A DNA stretch of 64,000 bases, taken from NCBI RefSeq assembly GCF_030525615.1, contig NZ_JAUNEJ010000003.1, positions 168,711 to 232,710 of the forward strand, read 5' to 3'. The DNA comes from Cutibacterium sp. Its GTDB lineage: Bacteria; Actinomycetota; Actinomycetes; Propionibacteriales; Propionibacteriaceae. Of this stretch, positions 16,720-25,742 are shown piece by piece. The notes under the pieces are model-generated. The model was not told the DNA's origin, made no database searches, and saw only the letters and a program-made list of their open reading frames with translations. Positions within the stretch are counted from its first letter, which is position 1, and each line of letters starts with the position of its first letter. The translations under genes were made by a program, and so were the position numbers.

Positions 16720-18321
16720 ATGTCCCTTGAGCCGCTCGACGCGGATGCTGAAGGCGTCACCGCAGCTGGAAGGGCAAGGGGTTTCAGACCCAAACACCTT
16801 GTGACCGGCCCCTCGCGTGAGGACACATCATTCCTCGGTCATCCCGGTGGGCTGCCGTGGATGCTCCAGGTGGAGATGTGGGAGCGGTTCTCCTGGTTCG
16901 GGATGAGGGCCATCCTCGTGTACTTCATCACTGACACCCTGGCAAACGGTGGCCTCGGGCTACCCGTCAATGCTGGTCAGGTGGTCATGGCCTCCTACGG
17001 CGCTGCGGTGCTGCTGATGACAATTCCCGGCGGCATTTTTGCTGACAGAATCCTTGGCCCGTGGGTCTCTACCCTGTGGGGTGGACTCATCATCATGACG
17101 GGTCACGTCATCCTGGCGATACCGCAGGTGGTGACGTCGTGGATTGGCCTAGTCTGTATCGCCATCGGTACTGGTTTCATCAAGCCAAATCTGTCGACCG
17201 TGGTTGGTGGTCTCTACGACGACGGTGATCCGCGCCGCGACCAGGGCTTCCTGTACTTCTACATGTCGATCAACATCGGCTCCCTGTTCGCTCCGCTCAT
17301 TACCGGTCTGCTCAAGGACCACTACGGCTACCACGTCGGGTTTATTGCAGCGGCCATCGGTATGGCCCTGGCCCTCGTGGCCTTTTTCCATGGCCGTTCC
17401 AAGCTGCGCGAATTTGCCTTTGACATTCCTAACCCGCTCGCCCCGGGTGAGGGACGCCGCATGGTGCCGAAAGCCCTCGGAATCATCGCGATTGGTGTTG
17501 TGCTGCTGATTGGGTTCAATGCTCTGCTGGGTGAGTGGACCTCGGCGATCGCTTATTCCTTGTTCACCTTCGCCACAGTGACATCCCTGGGCTACTTCGT
17601 GACGATGTTCCGTTCTCCGAAGGTGACCGCACGGGAGCGTGGTCATCTGTGGGCCTTCGTCCCATTGTGGGTCGGCCAGGTGCTCTTCGTGATGATCTTT
17701 GAGCAGGCGGCGGGAAAGATGGCCACGTTTGCCAAGGACAACACCGACGGTCACATTGCCGGCTCCGCCCTTCTCAAGCCCGAGCAGTATCAGATGATTA
17801 ACCCGGCGGCGGTGCTTATTCTCGCGGGGTTGTTGGGTATGTGGTTCCGGAGACGGGAGGGGAAGTTCCCCAACACTCCGCAGAAGTTCGCGATCTCGGT
17901 ATTAATCATCGGCCTGAGTGCCGTCATGATGGGGTTCGGCTTCCAGAATTGGCCGGGCGGGGACAACCTCGCTCCGTGGTGGTTCCTGGCCGTCGTCTTC
18001 GTTATCCAGACCGTCGCTGAGCTGTTCATGAATCCGATTGGGCTGTCGACAGCCACCAAGCTGGCCCCGAAGAAGTTCGCCTCCCAGAACATGACCCTGT
18101 GGCTGCTGGCAGCGGCGTGCGGTCAGGGCCTGGCATCGGTGACGATCGAGCGCACCAAAAACCTCGGCGATGTGGCGTTTTACTACGGCTTGGGGATCGT
18201 GACGATCGTCGTTGCGGTTGCGCTCTTCGTGATCGCCCCGTGGACTCAGGCAAAGATGGAGGATGTCGACAGCGGGGGCGAGGAGGAGACCGCAGGCGAG
18301 CCACGAGGGGAAGGTCACTGA
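16720..18321 (+). CDS. POT (PTR2) family proton-coupled di/tripeptide transporter
   Basis: 533 residues, 12-14 membrane segments. The first helix has the proton-coupling motif EMWERFSWFGMRAILVYF (ExxERF), followed by IPGGIFADRILG and the PTR2 signature FLYFYMSINIGSLFAP. Substrates are small peptides taken up with protons, useful to an organism living on host protein. ATG at 16720 is preceded by AAAGGAAAAGAA; the ATG seven codons earlier, or others upstream, are less well placed. The gene separates two parts of the polysaccharide locus and has no obvious functional link with them. Confidence 0.9.
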   Translation: MSLEPLDADAEGVTAAGRARGFRPKHLVTGPSREDTSFLGHPGGLPWMLQVEMWERFSWFGMRAILVYFITDTLANGGLGLPVNAGQVVMASYGAAVLLMTIPGGIFADRILGPWVSTLWGGLIIMTGHVILAIPQVVTSWIGLVCIAIGTGFIKPNLSTVVGGLYDDGDPRRDQGFLYFYMSINIGSLFAPLITGLLKDHYGYHVGFIAAAIGMALALVAFFHGRSKLREFAFDIPNPLAPGEGRRMVPKALGIIAIGVVLLIGFNALLGEWTSAIAYSLFTFATVTSLGYFVTMFRSPKVTARERGHLWAFVPLWVGQVLFVMIFEQAAGKMATFAKDNTDGHIAGSALLKPEQYQMINPAAVLILAGLLGMWFRRREGKFPNTPQKFAISVLIIGLSAVMMGFGFQNWPGGDNLAPWWFLAVVFVIQTVAELFMNPIGLSTATKLAPKKFASQNMTLWLLAAACGQGLASVTIERTKNLGDVAFYYGLGIVTIVVAVALFVIAPWTQAKMEDVDSGGEEETAGEPRGEGH

Positions 18322-18330
18322 TCTGCCTGG

Positions 18331-18354
18331 GGTCCCGCTTAGTGGGGCGGGTCC
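18331..18354 (+). terminator. Possible terminator hairpin after the peptide transporter
   Basis: GGTCCCGC pairs with GCGGGTCC (one mismatch) around TTAGTGGG, 10 bp after the stop. No T run is present. The rest of the 287-bp convergent gap holds repeat element copy 1 (18414-18488). Confidence 0.4.
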
Positions 18355-18413
18355 TAAGTGTGGTGGCGGTTGTGCCGATCAGGTTGGGTTTTCAGGGGAT
18401 ACTGCCACCGCGT

Positions 18414-18488
18414 GTGGTAATCAGGTTGGTGGCTGCTTCCCGTGCCATCTCACGTGGTAGCCGACGGGTTCTGAAACCGATATTCCAC
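18414..18488 (-). repeat. 75-bp dispersed intergenic element, copy 1
   Basis: Read on the minus strand it runs GTGGAATATCGGTTTC ... ACCAACCTGATTACCAC, exactly 75 bp. It shares a 17-nt identical core, CCACGTGAGATGGCACG, with copy 2 at the same internal position. It lies between the convergent ends of the peptide transporter and fruK. The ends form an imperfect inverted repeat. No gene is visible in it. Confidence 0.7.
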
Positions 18489-18607
18489 CAGTGTCGTGGG
18501 TCACGCCGGGTACCAAACCTCGGAAAATGCAGGGGGTGGCTTGGCTACGCGTGTTTCGCAGCGGTAGAGAGGTCAGGGAATACCAGCTCGGCTGATGAAG
18601 GCGCACC

Positions 18608-19558
18608 TCACAGGCGGGTCAGGTTGACGTGGATAGCGTCAGCCTGGGAACGGGTTGGCGTAGTTGATCCCGGTAGGGCTGCGGCAGCCGTGCCCCAAGC
18701 AACGGCAGTACGCAGGCAGCTGGTGGGCTGGTCTCCGTGGGTACGAGCCAGTAAGAATCCGGCCAAGGAAGAGTCTCCGGCGCCGACCGTTGATTTCACC
18801 GTGATCGGGTCCGGCCAGGCGTGCCATGCGTCGGTTTCGGTGACGAGCAAAGCTCCTGCTCCGCCGAGAGTGACCAATACCTCGGAAATGCCGTGCAGAT
18901 GTCGGGCGGCAGTGACAATGTCGTCAAAGTGGCCCTGCGCGGCGGAATGCTCGAGGGAGTCGCCGTCGATTCCGCAGAGCTGACCGAGCTCGACAGAGTT
19001 GGGCTTGACGAGATCGGGGGCTGCCTCGGGGAGCTTCCCAGACAGTTCATGCAGGGGCTTGTCCGAGGTGTCGACGGCGACTTTGACGCCGGTCATGTGC
19101 AGTCTGCGGGTCATGGTGGCGTACCAGTCCGACGGGACGCCGGGGGGTAGAGAACCGGACAGAACAACCCATTCGGCGTTGGTCGATGTCGCGAGGATGG
19201 TGTCCTCAATCGCGGTCAGCTCGTCGGCGGTGAGAGTGGGGCCGGGTTGGTTGATCTTGGTTGTGGTGCCGTCGGGTTCGGTGATGGTGAGGTTAGTCCT
19301 TGCCGGTGCCGAGATCGGAACGGCGACGTGTGGGATCTCGTCGTTGGTAAGACCGATGACGAGTCGGTCTTTGGTCGCTGCCGGTACCACGGCGCAGGTG
19401 TCGACCCCTGCTCCGCAGAGGACTCGGGAGATGTTGACTCCCTTACCAGCGGCAACTTCGGTGGAATTGCCGAGTCGGTTCACCTGTCCGCGCTGCAGCG
19501 GTCCAGGTAAGGACGCAGTGCGGTCAATGCTCGGGTTGAGCGTGACGGTGACGATCAC
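18608..19558 (-). CDS. fruK: 1-phosphofructokinase (PfkB family)
   Basis: 316 residues. The N-terminus IVTVTLNPSIDRTASLPG is that of FruK/LacC-type kinases. LSGSLPPGVPSDWY is the substrate-loop region, and the C-terminal PfkB signature STVGAGDSSLAGFLLA carries the catalytic Asp262. It phosphorylates fructose-1-phosphate (from the fructose PTS) to fructose-1,6-bisphosphate; the PTS gene is not in the window. GTG at 19558, with AAGGAG 7 bp before it, is the right start; the frame stays open for about 100 codons upstream, but that part has no protein-like character. It follows a DeoR-type regulator in the same orientation. LacC-like tagatose-6-phosphate kinase is the alternative. Confidence 0.85.
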   Translation of the reverse strand: MIVTVTLNPSIDRTASLPGPLQRGQVNRLGNSTEVAAGKGVNISRVLCGAGVDTCAVVPAATKDRLVIGLTNDEIPHVAVPISAPARTNLTITEPDGTTTKINQPGPTLTADELTAIEDTILATSTNAEWVVLSGSLPPGVPSDWYATMTRRLHMTGVKVAVDTSDKPLHELSGKLPEAAPDLVKPNSVELGQLCGIDGDSLEHSAAQGHFDDIVTAARHLHGISEVLVTLGGAGALLVTETDAWHAWPDPITVKSTVGAGDSSLAGFLLARTHGDQPTSCLRTAVAWGTAAAALPGSTTPTRSQADAIHVNLTRL

Positions 19559-19698
19559 GTGGACTCCTTCGTCGCTTCCCCCAACGGTCCCTCGGGGCTG
19601 AGTGACTACACAATGTCGGGATGTGTGACACTCTAAACCGCGCACAGATAAAGCAACAACAACACAGTAAATCAGACATTTGAGGGTGTGGCGATGTT

Positions 19699-19754
19699 GT
19701 GACTGTGGCGATAGGCGTGACTGCGCCGAGGGTCGTGTGAGTGCGGCGAGAGGC
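19699..19754 (+). repeat. Degenerate 18-20-nt tandem repeats in the fruR-fruK gap
   Basis: Three adjacent imperfect units: GTGACTGTGGCGATAGGC, GTGACTGCGCCGAGGGTC and GTGTGAGTGCGGCGAGAGGC. They lie in the 369-bp gap between the regulator and fruK (19559-19927), which holds no gene. The half nearer fruK is AT-richer, with TTGTTG and TATCTG hexamers on the minus strand that could be promoter elements. Confidence 0.5.
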
Positions 19755-19927
19755 GTGGTCGTCTGGCCGGCGGGCAAATTCCAGCCGCTTGTGTGGCGAT
19801 TGGGTTCGCGAATAGGGATGGTGCGACGTGGGGTTGCACGTGTCGATGTCAGAAACCTAAACACCACACACGGTGCGGGTACGTCTCGAGAGCGGGCGTG
19901 ATGGGGCGGACGCTGGCCAGGGCGACC

Positions 19928-20689
19928 TTAGGCGATGACGATCTCGACGCCGGACTTCTGCAGCATTTCGACCTGTTGGGGGGACACTCCGGAATCAGTG
20001 ATGATGACGTCCACGTCACCCAACTCCGCGAATCTCATCGTCGACTCCGCTCCCATTTTTCGGGAGTCGGCCAACACGACGACGTGGTGGGCACTCGCGA
20101 TCATCGCCGCCTTGGTCGCGACCTCGTCGGCGTCCGGGGTGGAGAAACCATGATCGACGGAGATGCCGTTGGTGCCCATGAACGCGACGTCGACTCGCAG
20201 TCGGGAAAGAGCGTCGACATTCCCAACGGTGGCCTGGGTGGTGGGGCGCAGTCGCCCGCCTAGTAGGTGTACGTCGCATGAGCTGTGCGTGGCCACCGTG
20301 CTGGCGATCGGCGATGAGTTCGTGAAAACGGTGAAACGCCTTGTGGACGGGATGATCGCGGCAAGTCGTCCCGTCGTGGAACCGGCGTCGAGGATGATGG
20401 ACCCGTTGTCAGATGGCAGCTGGGGCAACGCGGCCCGGGCGATCTGTTCCTTCTGAGTGACTGCGGAGGAATCACGGGTGTTAAGGGGCTGGTCCCCCAG
20501 CAGGTCAAACTCGATTGGGATAGCCCCGCCATGCACGCGCCGCAGCATTTTCTGGCTGCATAGTTGGTCCAGATCGCGGCGAATGGTCTCCGGGACGACT
20601 CCCAGGGCGGCTGACGCCTCAGACACCGACACTCGACCAATTTCACGGGCGGTGTTGATGAGCCACTTGTGTCTCTCGGCGGGGTACAC
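19928..20689 (-). CDS. DeoR-family transcriptional regulator, probably of fructose genes
   Basis: 253 residues. The N-terminal winged helix has SVSEASAALGVVPETIRRDLDQL with the DeoR signature continuing to MLRRVHGGA. The C-terminal sugar-phosphate-sensing domain contains ILDAGSTTGRLA, TVFTNSSPIA, LLGGRLRP and VAFMGTNGISVDHGFSTPD, the usual ISOCOT-fold landmarks. Fructose-1-phosphate is the likely effector because fruK lies downstream in the same direction; this is inference. The 369-bp spacing makes it likely that fruK has its own promoter, which this protein may control. The start at 20689 fits family length. Confidence 0.85.
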   Translation of the reverse strand: MYPAERHKWLINTAREIGRVSVSEASAALGVVPETIRRDLDQLCSQKMLRRVHGGAIPIEFDLLGDQPLNTRDSSAVTQKEQIARAALPQLPSDNGSIILDAGSTTGRLAAIIPSTRRFTVFTNSSPIASTVATHSSCDVHLLGGRLRPTTQATVGNVDALSRLRVDVAFMGTNGISVDHGFSTPDADEVATKAAMIASAHHVVVLADSRKMGAESTMRFAELGDVDVIITDSGVSPQQVEMLQKSGVEIVIA

Positions 20690-20850
20690 CGGCCCTCCTC
20701 ACGTAAAAGTCAGCCAGCGTGACCAAGGGAACCCCTAGTCAGGCGCGTCATGTGGGCTGACTGTGATGGCGTGAGCATAACACGAACCCATTAATGGTGG
20801 CCCTCCCGGATAGACTGACGGAGTATCCGCGAATCCCAAGGAGTTCAGGA

Positions 20851-22149
20851 ATGAAAATTGCCGTCGTCGCCATGGGCAAGATCGGGCTTCCCCTGGCCGT
20901 GCAGTTCGCAGAGAAGGGTCACGACGTCATCGGCGTCGACGTACAGCAGCGCGTCGTGGACGAGGTCAACAAGGGTAACGAGCCCTTCCCTGGTGAGGCC
21001 TTCCTCGATGAGAAGCTGAAGAAGCTTGTCCCGGCTGGCAAGCTCAGCGCCACCACCGATTACTCGAAGGCGATTCCGGGCGCCGACGCGATCGTCATTG
21101 TCGTCCCGCTGTTCGTCAACGATGAGACCTGGGAGCCGGACTTCGGCTGGATGGAGGCCGCCACCAAGTCGCTGGCCGAGCACCTCACCCCTGGCACCCT
21201 CATTTCCTACGAGACCACCCTGCCAGTCGGTACGACCCGCAATCGTTGGAAGCCGATGATCGAGGAGATTTCCGGACTAACCGAGGGTAAGGACTTCCAC
21301 CTCGTCTTCTCCCCGGAGCGCGTCCTTACCGGTCGTGTCTTCGCTGACCTGCGTCGCTACCCGAAGCTTGTCGGCGGCCTGAACGACGAGGGCACTGCCA
21401 AGGGTATCGAGTTCTACCAACAGGTCCTCGACTTCGACGATCGCGATGACCTGCCGCGCGCCAACGGTGTGTGGAACATGGGCACCGCCGAGGCCGCTGA
21501 GATGGCCAAGCTCGCCGAGACCACGTACCGCGACGTCAACATCGGCCTGGCCAATCAGTTCGGCAAGTACGCTGCCGCCAACGGCATTGACGTCTACAAG
21601 GTCATCGATGCCTGCAACTCGCAGCCGTACTCTCACATCCACCGTCCTGGTATCGCCGTCGGTGGCCATTGCATTCCGGTCTACCCGCGCCTTTATCTGT
21701 GGACCGACCCGGACGCCACCATCGTCCGTACCGCTCGCGAAGCCAATATGACGATGCCGCAGTACTGTGTCGACCAGGCCTCGTCGGTGCTGGGTGACCT
21801 GTCCGGCAAGAAGGTTGTCGTCTTGGGGGCCTCCTACCGCGGCAAGGTTAAGGAGACGGCATTCTCCGGTGTCTTCCCGACCGTCGAGATCTTGGCTAAG
21901 GCGGGCGCTGACGTCAGCGTTCATGACCCGATGTTCACCGACGAGGAGCTCGCCAAGTTCGGCTTCAAGGCTTATCACCTCGGGGAGTCCGTCGACGGTG
22001 CCCTGCTGCAGGCCGACCACCCCGAATACGCCGAACTGTCCCCGGCCGATCTCCCGGGTATCAAGGTTCTCGTTGATGGTCGTCACGTCGTCGACCCGGC
22101 CAAGTGGGATGGTGTCAAGGTCATCGTTGTCGGTGACGGGGAGGCCTGA
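20851..22149 (+). CDS. wbpA: UDP-N-acetyl-hexosamine 6-dehydrogenase (WbpA/WecC family)
   Basis: 432 residues. It begins MKIAVVAMGKIGLPLAVQFA (Rossmann NAD site), has FSPERVLTGRVFADL and AEMAKLAETTYRDVNIGLAN, and the catalytic cysteine at residue 274 within AVGGHCIPVYP. It oxidises C6 of a UDP-N-acetylhexosamine twice to the uronate. UDP-GlcNAc (WbpA) or UDP-ManNAc (WecC) are the candidate substrates; WbpA is preferred because the wbpB/E/D genes need UDP-GlcNAc-uronate. ATG at 20851 follows AAGGAG and gives the family N-terminus; an ATG 19 codons earlier adds only non-family sequence. High-expression codon bias resembles the wbpDEB trio. Confidence 0.85.
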   Translation: MKIAVVAMGKIGLPLAVQFAEKGHDVIGVDVQQRVVDEVNKGNEPFPGEAFLDEKLKKLVPAGKLSATTDYSKAIPGADAIVIVVPLFVNDETWEPDFGWMEAATKSLAEHLTPGTLISYETTLPVGTTRNRWKPMIEEISGLTEGKDFHLVFSPERVLTGRVFADLRRYPKLVGGLNDEGTAKGIEFYQQVLDFDDRDDLPRANGVWNMGTAEAAEMAKLAETTYRDVNIGLANQFGKYAAANGIDVYKVIDACNSQPYSHIHRPGIAVGGHCIPVYPRLYLWTDPDATIVRTAREANMTMPQYCVDQASSVLGDLSGKKVVVLGASYRGKVKETAFSGVFPTVEILAKAGADVSVHDPMFTDEELAKFGFKAYHLGESVDGALLQADHPEYAELSPADLPGIKVLVDGRHVVDPAKWDGVKVIVVGDGEA

Positions 22150-22159
22150 CTCGGGCGGC

Positions 22160-23383
22160 GTTCTCGCCCGCATCGCGGGGATACTCCTGGCATTTCTCCC
22201 GGCCTCGGCCCTTCTGGGGTCGAGGCCGGGGTTGGGCCTATTTTTCCTATCGGGTCCTTACCGCCGCTCTTGCGGGCTGTCCTCTGGTGGGTTGGATTCG
22301 CCCTACTGTGGTGTGGCGAATGGGCCGTGGTATCGCCGCAATTGTCGTCATTGCCGTTGTCTGGGGAACGGTGGGTCTGGTCGGCGCAGCTCAGCTGAGG
22401 TCGTCGCGAGAACTGTCGAGCCTTGTTGGTTCTTGCCTTGCGCTTGTCAGCGCATGGGCAGTGTCGCGACTCATTGTTGACGGGCATATCACTCGGCTCA
22501 GAGCGTTGCGTGATCGTGGGCGGTAGTCATCTGGATGGGTGCCCCGGTGGCGGTGTGGGAGATATTCACGGGTCAGCAGCTCGACACTTATATCTCTGGC
22601 GTGTGGCGCAATCATCCCGGACTCTATCGCGCACCGGCTGCGTGGTTGACGAAATGCAGTCTTCTTGACTGTTGGACTTGTGTTGGTTGGGGTTGTCGGC
22701 GTCGGTGAACAGTCCCGTTTGGTGTGTGCTGCTGCGGTCGTGACGACCATCGCTGGCGCGGGTTTAGTTGCGGCGACCGGTAGCCAACTTGTGTACATTG
22801 CCCTTCTTACAGCGTTGGGTGTGTGTCTTTGGGCGGTGCCGAGGTGGCGCTGGATGTTGTCGACGCTGACCCTCGTTGAGGCCGCAGTAATAGTCGTGGT
22901 GCATCGTCGACATGTCGGGTCCAACATGCCGGGTTGACGTGACACAGGTTCGTAGGCGTGCTTTTGCAGCATAACAATGAGGGGCCGTCGTCATTCGCAG
23001 TTCGTACAGCTCTGCTTGCCGGCGGATTAGCTCTTGTTGTCGCACATCCGCTGTTCGGGGCCGGACCGGGCGGATTCCGGGCCGCGATCATGGATCACCC
23101 GCGGCGGCGGTTCACACATGGCAAGACTGACCCCCCATAACGTGGTCCTTGAAATTGCGTCCCAGTATGGCCTCATCGTTACCGCCATGCTGGCAGTGTG
23201 TTGGGTGTGGGGCATAGTTTCCTGCTGATCGTCATGCCGGTGTTGTCGCCGGCCAACAGCACATATCTTGTTCAGTCGGTGACGCAGCTCCCGTGGTTAT
23301 TGTGCGCGGCAGTCCTAGTCCGCGGTACTGCTCACAGCGTTGACAGAGGGCAACCGTTGAACGGTGCGGGTTGGGACTTTTAG
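22160..23383 (+). pseudogene. Decayed O-antigen ligase/polymerase gene
   Basis: Membrane-protein coding sequence can be followed through this 1.2-kb stretch only by switching repeatedly between two frames. The pieces are VLARIAGILLAFLPASALLG, then GRGIAAIVVIAVVWGTVGLV to LRDRGR-stop, then VWEIFTGQQLDTYISGVW, then GLVLVGVVGVGEQSRL, then AGGLALVVAHPLFGAGPGGF, then PHNVVLEIASQYGLIV, then VMPVLSPANSTYLVQSV to WDF-stop. The loop G-x-G-P-G-G-F-R followed by PHNVVLEIASQYG is the ligase signature, close to that of the protein at 9709. At least six frame changes and in-frame stops make it non-functional. It starts 10 bp after the wbpA stop, so it was once downstream in that unit. Confidence 0.8.
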
Positions 23384-23536
23384 TGCTGAGAGATTCCTAT
23401 CTGTGCGAAGACTCCGTGGAGGTGGGAAACAAGATAGCTTGGGACGGCACTCCCTTAGCGGTTGAGGTGCCGGTTTCACGATAGGCTGGCGCCAGCTGAT
23501 CTGCGTAATGGCATTGGGTCGGCAGAAGGAGGAAGC

Positions 23537-24622
23537 GTGCGAGTACTTATCGTCAGTGCGGCGTCCTCGATTCACACCGTGCGATGGGTTAACGGGCTTT
23601 CCGGTCGAGGACATGAAGTCCACTTAGCCTCCGTTCATCCGGCAGGGATTCACGCGATCGATACAAAAGTCTGCCTGCACTTGGCTCCGCACCCTGGTAA
23701 GACGCGATACGTCGTCAATGCCAGGTGGCTGCATTCCTTGGCAGACAGAATCCGGCCCGACATCATCAACGTGCACTATGCAACTGGGTATGGGCTGCTC
23801 GGTCGACTGGCCAAATTTGACGCTCCAACCCTGCTATCGGTGTGGGGCAGTGACGTATACGACTCGCCGAAGAACCCGCTCATGAGGCGGATGGTCAGGG
23901 GGAACTTGGCTGCTGCGACCCGTATCGCATCGACTAGCCGTTGCATGGCCAAGGTCACCCAAGAACTTATGGGCAATGACCGGCCAATTTCGATCACCCC
24001 TTTTGGCGTCGATACGGATGCTCTGACGCCATCGGACGTACCAAAAGATGGTTCCGTCGTACGAATCGGCACGGTCAAGGCCCTCTACGCCAAGTACGGC
24101 ATCGGGGAGCTCATCCGTGCCTACAGTCGCGTTCACGACGAGCATCCGGCGACGAGCCTGCACATTTGGGGTTCGGGCACGGAGGAGGAGAGCCTCAAAT
24201 CTTTGGCGGCACGTCTTGTCCCGGACGGGTCCGTGGAGTTTGCTGGGGCCATCCCGCATGACCAAGTGAGAGATGCTCTCGTTAGCCTGGACGTCTTTGC
24301 AGCCCTCTCCACCACATCGGAGTCCTTCGGTGTGGCAATCATCGAGGCCGGCGCGTGCGGTCTCCCAGTCGTGGTGAGCGATGCGGATGGCCCCGCTGAA
24401 GTCGTCAATGAGGGTGTTACTGGTTTCGTGGTACCCACTTGTGATGTCCTCGCTAGTGCAGAAGCGCTCAACCATCTGGTCGATGACGTGGACCTTCGTC
24501 ATCGGATGGGAACGGCTGGTCGGGAACATGTCGTCAGGGAGTATTCCTGGCAGCACAGCTTGGATCTCATGGAGGAGGCATATCGACAGACCATCGCGGA
24601 TGCCGAGAGTCGGATAGCCTGA
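23537..24622 (+). CDS. GT4 glycosyltransferase
   Basis: 361 residues. The N-terminal domain begins RVLIVSAASSIHTVRWVNGL, with NVHYATGYGLLGRL and LLSVWGSDVY. The C-terminal donor domain has IGTVKALYAKYGIGELI, LHIWGSGTEEESLKSLA and FGVAIIEAGACGLPVV, with the E-x7-E pair (glutamate of SESFG and of IIEAG) that retaining GT4 enzymes use. GTG at 23537 is preceded by AGAAGGAGGAA; codons upstream lie in non-coding sequence. It is followed 52 bp later by the 2-epimerase gene. It adds one sugar of the repeat unit; donor unknown. Confidence 0.85.
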   Translation: MRVLIVSAASSIHTVRWVNGLSGRGHEVHLASVHPAGIHAIDTKVCLHLAPHPGKTRYVVNARWLHSLADRIRPDIINVHYATGYGLLGRLAKFDAPTLLSVWGSDVYDSPKNPLMRRMVRGNLAAATRIASTSRCMAKVTQELMGNDRPISITPFGVDTDALTPSDVPKDGSVVRIGTVKALYAKYGIGELIRAYSRVHDEHPATSLHIWGSGTEEESLKSLAARLVPDGSVEFAGAIPHDQVRDALVSLDVFAALSTTSESFGVAIIEAGACGLPVVVSDADGPAEVVNEGVTGFVVPTCDVLASAEALNHLVDDVDLRHRMGTAGREHVVREYSWQHSLDLMEEAYRQTIADAESRIA

Positions 24623-24674
24623 GACGGTACCGGTCGGACGGTTGCAAGTTGTCAACATCAGAGAGGTGTCACTC

Positions 24675-25742
24675 GTGCGCGTCGTAAGTATCGTCGGGGC
24701 TCGTCCCCAGTTCGTGAAGTTGGCTCCGGTGGCCAAAGCCTTCGCGGCTGAGGGGATCGATCACAAGATCATCCACACTGGCCAGCACTACGACGTCAAT
24801 ATGTCGGACTCTTTCTTCATCGAGCTGGGTATCCCGAACCCTGATCTGCATCTGGGCGTCGGCGGTGGTTCTCACGGCGTCATGACCGGGCGTATGCTCG
24901 AGCAGCTCGATCCGGTGCTGGAGGAGATGAAACCGGACTGGGTGCTCGTGTACGGCGACACCAATTCGACCATTGCTGGCACTCTTTCCGCCGTCAAGAT
25001 GCACCTGCCGGTGGCCCACCTCGAGGCCGGCCTGCGTTCCTTCAACCGTCGTATGCCCGAGGAACACAATCGCGTTCTCACCGATCATGCAGCCGACCTG
25101 TGTCTGGCCCCAACCGAGGTGGCTATGGGCCATTTAGCTGACGAGGGACTAGCCAAGCGTTCTGTGCTCGTCGGTGACGTCATGACCGACGTCTGCCTGC
25201 AGGTGCGTGATTCTGTTCTCGCCAACCCACGCCCCGTGCCCGGCGTGAAGGAGGGTGAGGAGTACGTCATGGCGACGATCCATCGCGCCGATAACACCGA
25301 CGACCCTGAGCGTCTTTCCCACATCCTTGACGCCCTCGGCGCCCTGGACCGCAAGATCATCCTCCCGGTCCACCCACGCCTGCGCGCCCGCGCCGAGACC
25401 GACGGCATCACGATCGCGCGCGAAAATCTCACCACCATCGACCCGCTGGCCTACCCGGACATGGTCAATGCCGTCACCCATGCTGCTGGTGTCATCACTG
25501 ACTCTGGCGGTTTGCAGAAGGAGGCCTTCCTGCTCGGGACTATATGCACCACGGTGCGTACCGAGACTGAGTGGGTGGAGACCATTGAGAACGGCTGGAA
25601 TGTGCTCGACCCCGACGCTGAGCACCTCGCTGAGTATGCCACCCGCCCGGCCCCGGAAGGCGATCCAGGACACCCCTACGGGGATGGCAAGGCGGCTGTC
25701 AACGTTGCCAAGGTGTTGATCGAGGCCGGTAAGAGGGACTGA
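24675..25742 (+). CDS. UDP-N-acetylglucosamine 2-epimerase family enzyme (WecB/WbpI-like)
   Basis: 355 residues with the family N-terminus RVVSIVGARPQFVKLAP, the catalytic and UDP-binding landmarks HTGQHYD, VLVYGDTNSTIAG, AHLEAGLRSFNRRMPEE, THRADN-like IHRADN, and TDSGGLQKEAFLLG. WecB converts UDP-GlcNAc to UDP-ManNAc; WbpI is a close relative that epimerises UDP-GlcNAc(3NAc)A to the mannuronate at the end of the pathway. The nearby wbpA/B/E/D genes favour WbpI, but the motifs do not separate the two. GTG at 24675 with GAGAGG upstream is preferred. The stop overlaps the next gene's start (TGATGA). Confidence 0.85.
   Translation: MRVVSIVGARPQFVKLAPVAKAFAAEGIDHKIIHTGQHYDVNMSDSFFIELGIPNPDLHLGVGGGSHGVMTGRMLEQLDPVLEEMKPDWVLVYGDTNSTIAGTLSAVKMHLPVAHLEAGLRSFNRRMPEEHNRVLTDHAADLCLAPTEVAMGHLADEGLAKRSVLVGDVMTDVCLQVRDSVLANPRPVPGVKEGEEYVMATIHRADNTDDPERLSHILDALGALDRKIILPVHPRLRARAETDGITIARENLTTIDPLAYPDMVNAVTHAAGVITDSGGLQKEAFLLGTICTTVRTETEWVETIENGWNVLDPDAEHLAEYATRPAPEGDPGHPYGDGKAAVNVAKVLIEAGKRD

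Noticed and set aside
19559..19867. N-terminal extension of fruK by about 100 codons
   Set aside because: The frame is open, but the family N-terminus begins at the GTG at 19558, which has a good ribosome site; the extension has no resemblance to a domain.
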